Below, in pieces: positions 43,679 through 52,217 of a DNA stretch of 64,000 nt. Each line of letters starts with the position of its first letter. Positions within the stretch are counted from its first letter, which is position 1. The translations under genes were made by a program, and so were the position numbers. The stretch is taken from positions 1-64,000 of the forward strand of contig JAUQYT010000281.1 in NCBI GenBank assembly GCA_030587605.1. The letters are read 5' to 3'. The DNA is from Candidatus Njordarchaeum guaymasense. GTDB taxonomy: Archaea; Asgardarchaeota; Njordarchaeia; Njordarchaeales; Njordarchaeaceae. A model generated the notes under the pieces. That model did no database searches and was not told where the DNA came from. It saw only the letters and a list, made by a program, of their open reading frames with translations.

Positions 43679-46030
43679 CTACAGTTGTCCCGTTTTGCGG
43701 GAGCTTCGCTGCTTGCCTTTCTTCGCTTTCTCCGGTTCTTTTTCAGAGATGATCACGGTTTCTCTCTTACTGTACCAAAGGCCGACCGCGATCATTGCTG
43801 TCAAGAGAATCAGAAGTAGAATTATCCCCGGCGTCGCGTCAATGGTGAAGGTTCCAACGGCTCCAGTTTCTTGATATTTTATCAGTGAGGTCTGCAGTAT
43901 GAGTGGTCCTAGGAGTAGGGATATCAAGTTTATGACTTTCATCATTGGGTTAAGCGCTGGTCCCGCAGTGTCCTTAAGTGGATCGCCTACTGTGTCACCA
44001 GTGACCGAAGCTTTGTGAGCTTCAGAACCCTTTCCTCCGTATAGCCCGTCTTCTATTTTCTTCTTTGCGTTGTCCCATGCGCCTCCGGCCGTAGCCATGA
44101 ACACTGCCAGTAGTTGGCTGGCTAAGATAGCTCCCCCAAGGAATCCTCCGAGAGCTACACCGCTCAGAGTGAACCCCACAAGCAGAGGCGAGACTATCGC
44201 AAGCACACCCAGCACCAGTAGCTCCTTCTGGGCGGCTCTCGTTGATATGCCTACACATCTAGCGTAGTCGGGTTCCGCTTTTCCTTCCCACAACCCCTTA
44301 ATCTGGGCAAACTGTCGCCTTACCTCGCCCACCATCATCGACGCTGCTCTACCAACAGCCCTGATCGCAATAGAACTGAAGAGGAACGGTATCGCCCCGC
44401 CAACTAGCAGTCCTATGAAGATCAATGGCATCGCCAAGTTCAGGGTCAATACATTTGCCGAAGGATCTAGAACCTGTGGAATCTCGGTGTAAGATTTGAA
44501 GAGCGAGACAGCAGCTATAACAGCTGAAGCTATGGCTATTGCTTTTGTTATGGCCTTAGTGGTGTTGCCTACAGCGTCTAAGTCGGCTAGAACTTGTCTT
44601 GCATTCTTGCTAAGTGGTTGAGCTTTGGTCATTTCCGCAATCCCATTTGCATTGTCTGAGATTGGTCCAAAGCTATCCATGGCGACATTATTTCCTGTAA
44701 GAGTCAGCTGTCCAATCCCGCATAGCGCAATACCGTAGAACGCTGTTATTCCAAGCGTGCCAAAGATTATCACGGAGACGAAGAGCGCGACGGCGATTGA
44801 AATTATAGCCCACACGCTTGATTCGTATCCCACTGAGAGTCCTTCCAAGATGTTAGTTGCAGCCCCAGTCTGACATGACTTAGCCATGCCTTTTACGGGT
44901 GCCCGCTCGGTCGAAGTGAAGTGTTCAGTTAGGAAGTTCGTTGAAACTGCTAGAACAATTCCAGCCATAATTGCTATCGGGAATTTCCACCAGTCTATTG
45001 GAAAACCGGTATCTTTGTCAGTTAGTCCCTGCATGTAGAAGGAGCTGAGCAGGAAGAATCCAACTATTGAGGTCATTGCCGAAAGACTGTATCCGCGGCT
45101 TATCGCCCTCATGGCATTCTCTTTCTCGCCACGAGCTCTCACGGCATAGGTCCCAATGATCGAGCTTAGAACCCCGATAGAACGAACCATAAGCGGGAAT
45201 AGAACTCCTTTGAAACCATAAATCGCTGGTGGGAACGCCACAATACCAAGAATCATCGCTGAAACCATTGTTACTTCGTATGACTCGAAGATGTCTGCAG
45301 CCATACCCGCGCAGTCGCCGACATTGTCTCCAACCAAGTCAGCTATAACCGCTGCATTACGCGGATCATCTTCGGGGATCCCCTTCTCGACTTTACCTAC
45401 GAGGTCAGCTCCTACGTCAGCAGCCTTGGTGTATATTCCTCCGCCAACTCGGTAGAAGAGCGCTATGAGAGTTCCGCCAAATCCGAAGCCTAGTAGAGCC
45501 TCGAACGCCCATTCACGGTAGAAGATGAAGACAAGCGTACCTCCAAGTAACCCAAGTCCATCCGTTAACATACCCGTTACCGTTCCGCCTCTATACGCTA
45601 TCTTAAGGGCCTCTCCAAAACTCTTTTCCGCAGCCGCGGTTACTCGAACGTTGGCGCGTGTGGCAATATTCATGCCTACGAACCCAACGGAGGCAGAAAA
45701 CAAAGCACCCATCACAAACGCGAGCATTCGTCCCAGAGGTAGCGACGGATAATCCGATGGGTAGCCTGTCGGTGACATCGTAGTGATAAACAGAACAATG
45801 GCCAATAAGACAAGTACTATGGATATTGAGCTGAGCTGCTTCTTGAGGTAAGAGTTTGCTCCGACTCTGATGGCGCCAGAGATCTTGTTCATTTCCTTTG
45901 TTCCTGTCGGGTGTTTCACAGTCTGATATGAGAGGAAAACTGCATATACTAGTCCAGCTACTGCTATTGCTAGTATTATCGAGAGAAAGACATTATCTAT
46001 GTACGTTAGTTCCATCATCCTAGTTTTCAC
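43679..46030 (-). CDS. hppA: Membrane-bound H+-translocating pyrophosphatase
   Basis: A 783-residue protein with about 16 transmembrane helices. The pyrophosphate/Mg site is DVGADLVGKVEKGIPEDDPRNAA followed by DNVGDCAGMAADIFESYE; a second acidic cluster lies in SFGPISDNANG and the third in GDTVGDPLKDTAGPALNP. The sequence DAVGNTTKAITK carries Lys where K+-dependent enzymes have Ala, so this should be the K+-independent, proton-pumping type. It couples PPi hydrolysis to H+ export and recycles PPi from biosynthesis. Monocistronic. Confidence 0.97.
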   Translation of the reverse strand: MKTRMMELTYIDNVFLSIILAIAVAGLVYAVFLSYQTVKHPTGTKEMNKISGAIRVGANSYLKKQLSSISIVLVLLAIVLFITTMSPTGYPSDYPSLPLGRMLAFVMGALFSASVGFVGMNIATRANVRVTAAAEKSFGEALKIAYRGGTVTGMLTDGLGLLGGTLVFIFYREWAFEALLGFGFGGTLIALFYRVGGGIYTKAADVGADLVGKVEKGIPEDDPRNAAVIADLVGDNVGDCAGMAADIFESYEVTMVSAMILGIVAFPPAIYGFKGVLFPLMVRSIGVLSSIIGTYAVRARGEKENAMRAISRGYSLSAMTSIVGFFLLSSFYMQGLTDKDTGFPIDWWKFPIAIMAGIVLAVSTNFLTEHFTSTERAPVKGMAKSCQTGAATNILEGLSVGYESSVWAIISIAVALFVSVIIFGTLGITAFYGIALCGIGQLTLTGNNVAMDSFGPISDNANGIAEMTKAQPLSKNARQVLADLDAVGNTTKAITKAIAIASAVIAAVSLFKSYTEIPQVLDPSANVLTLNLAMPLIFIGLLVGGAIPFLFSSIAIRAVGRAASMMVGEVRRQFAQIKGLWEGKAEPDYARCVGISTRAAQKELLVLGVLAIVSPLLVGFTLSGVALGGFLGGAILASQLLAVFMATAGGAWDNAKKKIEDGLYGGKGSEAHKASVTGDTVGDPLKDTAGPALNPMMKVINLISLLLGPLILQTSLIKYQETGAVGTFTIDATPGIILLLILLTAMIAVGLWYSKRETVIISEKEPEKAKKGKQRSSRKTGQL

Positions 46031-46322
46031 CTTAGTTCTTCCTTTAGAGAAATCCTAGGACTGTTCCCCACTTTTTTGCACATGAAATTGGTTATCCTAC
46101 CTTATCTCCTACTATAAAAACGTTATTGAGGATATTCACGTTTAAAGGATTCTGCAAGTTTCAGCTGACTCGAATAGGATCACTTTCTATTGGTAAGTCT
46201 TCTCTAAGCGGACACGGAACTCAAAGCTACTCGTAGAAACACTTCCGACCAACCATGATTATCGCTAATGATCGTGCATGAGAGTTTGTTTCCTTTGTTC
46301 GGCTTTTTTACACGGTGGCATA

Positions 46323-46493
46323 TTACGTGAACATGTGGGTGTCAGTCTTGCTCTTCGCGGTGAGAATGTGCTCAACGAAGCATTCTTCTGGAAGAGTTCC
46401 AGCAAAGTTGACATTTTCTATTAAACCAACTTTAGGATGGAAGATTTGGGCAGAATATCTCTCGTTGCTCACAAGAAGTATTGGCTCTACCAT
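46323..46493 (-). pseudogene. C-terminal remnant of a protein disulfide oxidoreductase gene
   Basis: A 56-codon open stretch ending in TAA at 46323-46325. Its product ends FAGTLPEECFVEHILTAKSK-TDTHMFT, against FVGALPEDRYIEYVLTAQSR-AEAHMFT in the intact oxidoreductase encoded at 48017-48685; NERYSAQ against GERYTVM and VGLIENVN against IVINETIS also match. Similarity starts near residue 170 of the intact protein and stops abruptly upstream at about 46493. The two thioredoxin CxxC motifs are therefore gone and no start signal is visible. It looks like a decayed duplicate cut by a rearrangement. Confidence 0.82.
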
Positions 46494-46535
46494 TGTAGTG
46501 TAAACTGTTGTGTCAAAGCATACGTCGCGGGAAAG

Positions 46536-46560
46536 TCCCTCCCTTTAGAGGAGGGAGGGA
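46536..46560. repeat. Nine-bp inverted repeat resembling an IS200/IS605-type terminal hairpin
   Basis: TCCCTCCCT (46536-46544) is followed by a 7-nt loop and AGGGAGGGA (46552-46560), inside the context aaagtccctccc...gagggattgact. C/G-rich hairpins of this form mark the right ends of IS200/IS605/IS607-family elements with tnpB in archaea. No tnpA or tnpB is present in the window, so this would be a solo end or footprint. A transcription terminator is the simple alternative. Confidence 0.45.
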
Positions 46561-46628
46561 TTGACTGAATTCAGTTGGAAGCTTAAATGCCTCAGCTGTT
46601 CTACAATTATGAGAGGAGTCCCGTGGAC

Positions 46629-47834
46629 ATGCCCCGGATCAACCCGTTGATGGACATCAGCGGTCTAAGCGGGGAAGAACGGAGCTATCTCCTAGGCATG
46701 TACTTGACTGATGGCAACCTGCGCAGGAGTAGGACGAATGGCGGTGAGGTTAGATTCTTTCTTCAGTGGAATGAAGGCGAGATAGCTGAGAAAGTTGCTT
46801 TGCTTCTGAGGAGGTCGAACCTTATAGTCAGGACGAAGCGTCTGACCAATAGAAGCGCGAAGGCTCGTAGACAGGGGATTAAGAACGTGAAGGGTCTTAT
46901 TGGGGTATTTGCCTGCTCTACAAATCTTTACGGATTTTTCCCAGACAAAAAGGGGCTTCTCAGCGATGGGGCTATGAAAACCCAGTTCTTCAGAAAGAAC
47001 GATTTAACGGTCAACCTGATAAACAGGGTGGCGTTCTGCGGTGGGCTTCTTGACGGAGATGGGACGTGCAATATTCGCTTAGATAGGAGTCATATTCACG
47101 GTAGGGCAGGTGTCGGTAAGATTCACGTCAGGTGGGCGTTCTGCCAGCTTGCTTTCCCGTTTCTGCGGAAATGGTTCCAGGAATTTGTGGAGTCTCTCGC
47201 TCCAAATTTAACCCGCGTTGATCATGATGATGAGCTTGGGGATGTCGTTGTCAGAGTTGGGCGCAAGGGCAGGGATGCTTTGCTAAGCGCAGGGATTGCC
47301 AGATGTTCCCGGAAGGTGTCGGCATTCGTTGTGTCGTACAAGAAGTTGCTGGAGAGCGTTAGGAATGCGAGGGCTATGAGGGACAAGAAAGTCAGGGCTG
47401 TCGGGCTGGAGCTCGTGAAAGTTGTGAGTATGTTGGGCTTCCATCCCACCACATTGCTGCGATTTCATAGGAGGGGCGAGCTTCGTGCCAAGTCGATCGC
47501 GGACGGTAGAGGTCGGATATGCTTCGTCGTGCCTCGGGATGAGGTTGAGAGACTCAAAAGGAGAAGAGATGAGATCGACAGGGAAAGGAGCGAGAGGACT
47601 GAGGGGGATTGGATTAGGCTAGTTGATGCTGCGAGGGCGCTTGGGGTCACACCCAGCGCGTTGCGAGGGTTGGTCTGGCGCGGAGTGCTTAACGCGAAGT
47701 TGGTCAAAGAGTGGGGGAACCTTGGGTCGAGGTACTTGGTGTTGCCAAAGGATGAGGTTGAGAGGATCAAAGACAAAGAGTTTATGGCTCGACAAGCCTT
47801 CTCAAAGAGGTTTAGGTCTCCATCCTCAAAGTAG
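46629..47834 (+). CDS. Free-standing LAGLIDADG protein with two C-terminal helix-turn-helix domains
   Basis: A 401-residue paralogue of the 35339-36217 protein. LAGLIDADG motifs are YLLGMYLTDGN and FCGGLLDGDGTC, both with the metal-binding Asp. Two successive excisionase-like DNA-binding units follow: VSMLGFHPTTLLRFHRRGEL with VVPRDEVERL, then LVDAARALGVTPSALRGLVW with VLPKDEVERI. The ATG at 46629 has GAGAGGAG upstream; the ATG at 46587 overlaps a TATA-like gcttaaatgcc and so is less likely. The coding strand is visibly richer in G than its neighbours. It lies between the oxidoreductase remnant and the intact oxidoreductase gene, suggesting that the element arrived by insertion. Confidence 0.85.
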   Translation: MPRINPLMDISGLSGEERSYLLGMYLTDGNLRRSRTNGGEVRFFLQWNEGEIAEKVALLLRRSNLIVRTKRLTNRSAKARRQGIKNVKGLIGVFACSTNLYGFFPDKKGLLSDGAMKTQFFRKNDLTVNLINRVAFCGGLLDGDGTCNIRLDRSHIHGRAGVGKIHVRWAFCQLAFPFLRKWFQEFVESLAPNLTRVDHDDELGDVVVRVGRKGRDALLSAGIARCSRKVSAFVVSYKKLLESVRNARAMRDKKVRAVGLELVKVVSMLGFHPTTLLRFHRRGELRAKSIADGRGRICFVVPRDEVERLKRRRDEIDRERSERTEGDWIRLVDAARALGVTPSALRGLVWRGVLNAKLVKEWGNLGSRYLVLPKDEVERIKDKEFMARQAFSKRFRSPSSK

Positions 47835-48016
47835 ATGAAAAGAACGTTAAGGAAATATCACAGCCTTTGTGATACATTTAGTCTCCAAGCACAATTCCAC
47901 TGAAAAACTAACGAGCAAGATTCTTGTCAATTCTACTACAGGGGAATTTGAAATGTCCTTTTGCTTGAGGTCTTCGTCATGCGGATTAGGTGAGCATCTG
48001 TTTAGCGGATATTAAC

Positions 48017-48685
48017 TTACGTGAACATATGCGCCTCCGCTCTGCTCTGGGCTGTGAGCACGTATTCGATGTACCTGTCTTCAGGTAAGGCTCCGACGAA
48101 GCTGATCGTCTCATTGATCACGATCTTCGGAACACCCATTACAGTGTATCGCTCGCCCAGGAAGGGGAATTCTACTACATCAACCATATCCGCCCTTATT
48201 GACGGGTTTTCAATTGCCAACTGGTGAGCCAACCTTACAGCCTGCGGACAATACGGACAGGTAGGCGTCGTGAATACCTGCATGTGAATAGGCTTGCTGA
48301 TCTTCTTTAACTTCTCCTTGGTCTGGGGTGAAAGCTTCGTCTTCCCAGTGGAGACGTCGATGATGTCTTCAATAAGCGCCATAAACTCGTAACCTGAGGG
48401 GATACCGTAAAACCTTATGCCATAGTCTCTATTGCCAACTAAAGCTATCGCAGGTATCTTGTCGACATTAAACTCCTCAGTCTTCTCCTTGTCCTTCGAG
48501 AAATCAAGTACAACTGCTTTGAGCTTTGGTGAAGTCTGAGCCAGTTCCTCCACCAGTTCTCTGGTATCCTTACAGAATTCGCACTCGAATTCCTGGGTGA
48601 ACACTACGATCTTGACTTCGCCATCGAGTTTCGAGGAGAAAAGATTCTTCAGACGCGTCTTCTCCTTGTCTGGAAGGATCCCCAA
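48017..48685 (-). CDS. Protein disulfide oxidoreductase (double thioredoxin/glutaredoxin-like)
   Basis: A 222-residue protein with two thioredoxin folds, each with a redox pair: CEFC (C35/C38) and CPYC (C143/C146). The cis-prolines are in KIPAIAL and GVPKIVI. This is the archaeal PDO/glutaredoxin-like family, which forms or shuffles disulfides in cytosolic proteins, often with thioredoxin reductase. It is divergent from a ferredoxin-OsmC-FeS gene cluster, consistent with a redox/thiol stress context. A damaged partial copy lies 1.5 kb away. Confidence 0.95.
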   Translation of the reverse strand: MGILPDKEKTRLKNLFSSKLDGEVKIVVFTQEFECEFCKDTRELVEELAQTSPKLKAVVLDFSKDKEKTEEFNVDKIPAIALVGNRDYGIRFYGIPSGYEFMALIEDIIDVSTGKTKLSPQTKEKLKKISKPIHMQVFTTPTCPYCPQAVRLAHQLAIENPSIRADMVDVVEFPFLGERYTVMGVPKIVINETISFVGALPEDRYIEYVLTAQSRAEAHMFT

Positions 48686-48849
48686 TCACGCTTCCTCCTT
48701 CTCGGTCTCTCCTATTCCTCAAAAATCCCTTTCGTCCTTCGGTTGATAAGCTTATCGCCACAGCAGAAATAGTATCGGAACCGGAGGCATTACTTTGAGC
48801 ACTCAAAGATATTTTAGTTGAGAGGAGCAACGTATCATGAACGCATCTT

Positions 48850-49086
48850 GTGTCCTTTGTGATAGATGTGGGGCGCTGTTGCTTGTATTATCCCAAGTTG
48901 GATCATCCAGAGCGTTGCAGGCACTGCCTCTCTTGTGTTGATAACTGTCCAGTAGACGCGATTGAGTATGAAGACGACTCTTTCCACGTGGACGCTGAGA
49001 GATGTCTGAAGGGAGAAGAGTGTCTACTCTGTATCGAAACCTGTCCGACGGGAGCCATCATACCACACAAGACTAAGCAAGACTAA
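48850..49086 (+). CDS. Ferredoxin-like 4Fe-4S protein
   Basis: A 78-residue protein with two cluster motifs: CRHCLSCVDNCPVDAI and CLLCIETCPTGAI (with a Cys earlier in RCLKGEEC). The N-terminus VIDVGRCCLYYPKLDHPERC adds extra cysteines. The start is uncertain: GTG at 48850 is the first possible codon after a stop, but the good ribosome-binding site GAGAGGAG points to an ATG at 48837 that is in another frame. It probably passes electrons within the redox cluster that follows. Confidence 0.85.
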   Translation: MSFVIDVGRCCLYYPKLDHPERCRHCLSCVDNCPVDAIEYEDDSFHVDAERCLKGEECLLCIETCPTGAIIPHKTKQD

Positions 49087-49151
49087 TTAACAAAAAGACA
49101 GCTAGAATTCATCAAAAGTGAATGTGGACGGAAAGTAGGTGACGACATTCC

Positions 49152-49619
49152 ATGGGTGAAGCGCAACAGAAGAAAGAAGGAAAATTGCAGGAGTCGACCG
49201 CCAGAGTAACGATAATGTGGCAAAAGGATCTAGCTTTCAAGGTTAGCTTTGACATCCCTACAATGCCGTCTCTCAAAGCTGATGAACCTTCTGATGCAGG
49301 TGGAAGTGGAGAAGGACCAAACGCGTCAAGACTACTAGGAGCGGCTGTCGGCAACTGCCTGAGCGCAAGTCTGGCCTTTTGCCTCAAGAAGAGCAAGCTT
49401 GAACTAAGAAAACTGAGATCAGATGTGGAAGTCAAGGCGGCGAGAAATGAGAAGGGATACCTGAGAGTCAGAAGCATTAAAGTCGACATACACCCAGAGC
49501 TTAAGTCCGCCGAAGATGTCAAGCGAATGGACAGATGCCTGCAGGTATTCCAAGACTACTGCATTGTCACGGAAAGCGTCAGGAAAGGAATACCAGTAGA
49601 AGTCAACGTTAAACCTTAG
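49152..49619 (+). CDS. OsmC/Ohr-family protein
   Basis: A 155-residue OsmC-family protein. GPNASRLLGAAVGNCLSASLAF carries the first conserved Cys (C69) and QDYCIVTESV the second (C137), the pair that reduces organic hydroperoxides in characterised members. The second strand region VTIMWQKDLAFKVSF is typical. It lies between a ferredoxin and an Fe-S protein on the same strand (65 and 22 bp gaps), so an operon is likely and electron delivery from the Fe-S proteins is conceivable. Confidence 0.92.
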   Translation: MGEAQQKKEGKLQESTARVTIMWQKDLAFKVSFDIPTMPSLKADEPSDAGGSGEGPNASRLLGAAVGNCLSASLAFCLKKSKLELRKLRSDVEVKAARNEKGYLRVRSIKVDIHPELKSAEDVKRMDRCLQVFQDYCIVTESVRKGIPVEVNVKP

Positions 49620-49641
49620 CAAGCCGGTGGAGTCTGAAGTC

Positions 49642-50106
49642 ATGTCGAAGGTTAGTCCCCTGCAATTGTACAAATTGCTTCCAAAGCTCAACTGCGGCAA
49701 GTGCGGGGAGCCGAGCTGCATGGCATTCGTGTACAAATTGCAGAGAGGCGAGAAAAAACCAGAAGCATGTTCACCCCTACTAGAGCTCTGCTTTGCGAAA
49801 CAGCTCGATGAGATAAAGCAGTTGCTCCTTCCGATGGAGAAAGCATTGAAAACAGGCATACTCGTGGATGCCGATAAGTGTACTGGGTGCGGAGTCTGCG
49901 TCGAGATCTGCCCCGTGAACCAGGCTGAGGAACCATTAACATCCTTCGGTAGGGAGCCCAGCGACAGAAGCAAGCTTGTCTTGGCAATCAAGAACGGTAA
50001 AGTCATAATAGTTGACTTGTCAAAATGCCGTAGAAGCAATATAACGAGCTCCATGTGCCGAGACTGCGAAATATACTGCCCCACGCGTGCAATATCCTTC
50101 ATTTGA
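49642..50106 (+). CDS. Fe-S protein: CdhD/RnfB-type 4Fe-4S domain plus ferredoxin motifs
   Basis: A 154-residue protein. The N-terminus has NCGKCGEPSCMAFVYKLQRG and, further on, ACSPLL: the 4Fe-4S domain (PF04060-type) found in the corrinoid Fe-S protein, RnfB and similar electron carriers. Next come CTGCGVCVEICPVN and a partial second ferredoxin half CRDCEIYCPTRAI, with NGKVIIVDLSKC between. Start ATG 49642, with GGTGGAG upstream; the GTG at 49627 is the alternative. It probably transfers electrons to or from the OsmC/ferredoxin partners. No corrinoid or CO dehydrogenase gene is nearby. Confidence 0.88.
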   Translation: MSKVSPLQLYKLLPKLNCGKCGEPSCMAFVYKLQRGEKKPEACSPLLELCFAKQLDEIKQLLLPMEKALKTGILVDADKCTGCGVCVEICPVNQAEEPLTSFGREPSDRSKLVLAIKNGKVIIVDLSKCRRSNITSSMCRDCEIYCPTRAISFI

Positions 50107-50215
50107 GTACTGCGACTTTTGATCCCCAAGGAATGTGAAGACCGCAATACGGCGACGCTTTTAATGTGGATCGAGACAAAATGATTCATATAGATGTTTA
50201 GACACATAAGGGTCT

Positions 50216-50671
50216 GTGATGTTTGCCATGAGTTCCGTTGAGAAACTGACATCCTCGCCGGAAGCTACGTATATACTCAAGGTTTTGGTAGCCTTCGGAA
50301 ACGCTTCCGTGAAACGTATCTCTGAACTCACAGGTTATGGCTCAGCAAAAGTCAAGGAACATTTGAACCAACTCGTCAAAGCAGATGTGGTCAAGAAAAA
50401 CCGTGAGGGTAGCGACTACACGCTGACCAACACAAGCTTAGCTGAGAAAATCAAACTGTCGCTGGAAGACCTGCTCATCAGGGAAGCTGGAGAAGAGCTC
50501 ACAATGGTTCTCTTCAACGTCAACATGGCTAAGAGCGATTTGGAGTTGTTGAATGCGATAAAGCGACTTAACAACTTCTTGGAAGGAATTCACGGTCCGA
50601 TAGTCAGGCTTGACTTCTCCGACATTGTTTTCGACCTAGCAGACAAACTTGAGAAACAGATCATGGGCTGA
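50216..50671 (+). CDS. Winged-helix transcriptional regulator
   Basis: A 151-residue protein with an N-terminal winged helix: LKVLVAFGNASVKRISELTG, YGSAKVKEHLNQLVKADVVKK, and a wing NREGSDYTLT. The C-terminal half is helical, probably for dimerisation. Start codons GTG 50216, ATG 50219 and ATG 50228 are all possible. It follows the Fe-S/OsmC genes by 109 bp on the same strand, making it a candidate local regulator. Confidence 0.82.
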   Translation: MMFAMSSVEKLTSSPEATYILKVLVAFGNASVKRISELTGYGSAKVKEHLNQLVKADVVKKNREGSDYTLTNTSLAEKIKLSLEDLLIREAGEELTMVLFNVNMAKSDLELLNAIKRLNNFLEGIHGPIVRLDFSDIVFDLADKLEKQIMG

Positions 50672-50725
50672 TGCAGTTACCGGCCTATCTCAGTTCCCAC
50701 TAAAACAGCCTAGTCCCCTCTGCTT

Positions 50726-52066
50726 CTATGCCGCCGCGTTCTTCTTCCTCCTTTTAGCCATCCTTAACAGCACTACGTAGCCGGGCAGAGTCAAGAACCC
50801 TATTAAACCCAGAAAGCCCCAGATCAAGTGGTTCTGGTAAGTTTTTGCCAACTCTCCATAGACACTGAAGACTATGAATGAGCTTGTTGAGCTTCCTATG
50901 CCGAAGAATAACCCCGTTACAGCCATGTACCTTCCCCGCGCGTCTGGCGGCGCGAGATCTGCAACGAAACCAGAACTTGCTGGGAAAAAGGTTATTTCAC
51001 CGAGCGTCAGAACAACATCAGCGATTAGAAACTGAGAGAAATCCACGGCGATCATAAAGTATGCGAAGCCAGCGGTAAAAAGTAACTGGGCTAATATGAA
51101 AGCTCTCGTGGCCCCCAACCTCATTGCCCCCTTTCTGATCGGAATCTGAAGTGTCACTACCATTGCACCATTCAAAGCAAAGAGTAAGCCAAAATAGTAG
51201 TCTGAGAATCCGACATATCCAGTGTAAACGGCTAGCAAGTCGTAGAGCCGTGAGTAGACTATGTTCGTCGAAGCAGCCGTAATACAGAAAACCATGAACA
51301 ACTTGTCTTGGAAAACGCTAGTGAACTTGTGCGAAGAAACGTTCTTGACTTCTCTAGGGTCAGACTCCTTTTTGACTTCTCTTGGGCGGGACTCCCTGAT
51401 AAACAATGAGAAAATAGCCGCGCCTATTGCTATAAAGAAGGTAGCATAGATAAACAGAATCGGATAGCCGCTTTCCCCTGCAATTGTCCCGCCGATTGGA
51501 GGACCTACAATTGTTGCAATGTTACTTATCATGTAACTCAAGCCGAATACTTCTTCTCGCTTCCCTGGTTTAACGAGATCCGCAACCATGGCACTAAAGG
51601 CTGGATCATAGAAGGCGCCCACGGCATTGACTGAGGCATGAAGCAATAGAAACTCAATGTATGTCTTGGCAAAGGCATACGCTGGGACTAGAACCACTTG
51701 TGGAATCAGGAAAATGGCCATCATTTTTCTTCTACCAAATCTGTCACATAAGCTCCCAGTCAAAGGAAGCATTAGTAGATAGCTGAACCCACCAATCATT
51801 CCGAGAAAGCCAACTAGAGAAGGGTCAAAGTTTAGCGCTCCGCCTGCACTTCCTCCATCCAAGTACTTCGTAAGGTATGGGTAAGCAAGGTTTCTTCCCA
51901 GAGCCAAAATGAAGCTCAAAAGCACCATAACATAGACTTGCGGAGGAAAGCCTCGAATTCCAAGTTTGAGGGAAACATGTGAATGTCGCTGAAGTCTTTT
52001 TTTGCCTGACTTGTGGTCTGTCTCTGCTGCGCACATCCCTAGACTAACCCCTTTTCTGCCTAGCAA
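50726..52066 (-). CDS. MFS transporter (tandem copy 1)
   Basis: A 446-residue major facilitator superfamily permease with 12 hydrophobic spans. The loop 2-3 signature is GSLCDRFGRRKM and the inter-domain loop is charged (SRPREVKKESDPREVK). It is highly similar over its length to the next gene (for example QIPIRKGAMRLGATR and SGFVADLAPPDARGRYM against SGFVANLAPPDMRGRYM). Drug or metabolite export is the usual role; the substrate is unknown. Confidence 0.92.
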   Translation of the reverse strand: MLGRKGVSLGMCAAETDHKSGKKRLQRHSHVSLKLGIRGFPPQVYVMVLLSFILALGRNLAYPYLTKYLDGGSAGGALNFDPSLVGFLGMIGGFSYLLMLPLTGSLCDRFGRRKMMAIFLIPQVVLVPAYAFAKTYIEFLLLHASVNAVGAFYDPAFSAMVADLVKPGKREEVFGLSYMISNIATIVGPPIGGTIAGESGYPILFIYATFFIAIGAAIFSLFIRESRPREVKKESDPREVKNVSSHKFTSVFQDKLFMVFCITAASTNIVYSRLYDLLAVYTGYVGFSDYYFGLLFALNGAMVVTLQIPIRKGAMRLGATRAFILAQLLFTAGFAYFMIAVDFSQFLIADVVLTLGEITFFPASSGFVADLAPPDARGRYMAVTGLFFGIGSSTSSFIVFSVYGELAKTYQNHLIWGFLGLIGFLTLPGYVVLLRMAKRRKKNAAA

Positions 52067-52217
52067 GTTACGAGGTAGACCATAGGCGTTACCTAGTCAA
52101 GCATTATCATAAACTTCAGGGCTCTTAATCTGGCCAACCCGAATGAAGTAGAGCATTAACCATTAACACATATATGCATACCTCTTTTGTCGTAGCGAAT
52201 ATCCTTACCATTGTTTC

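Noticed and set aside
35339..47834. The two LAGLIDADG genes as intein or intron-encoded enzymes
   Set aside because: No host protein or RNA gene continues on both sides of either gene and no intein splice motifs are present.
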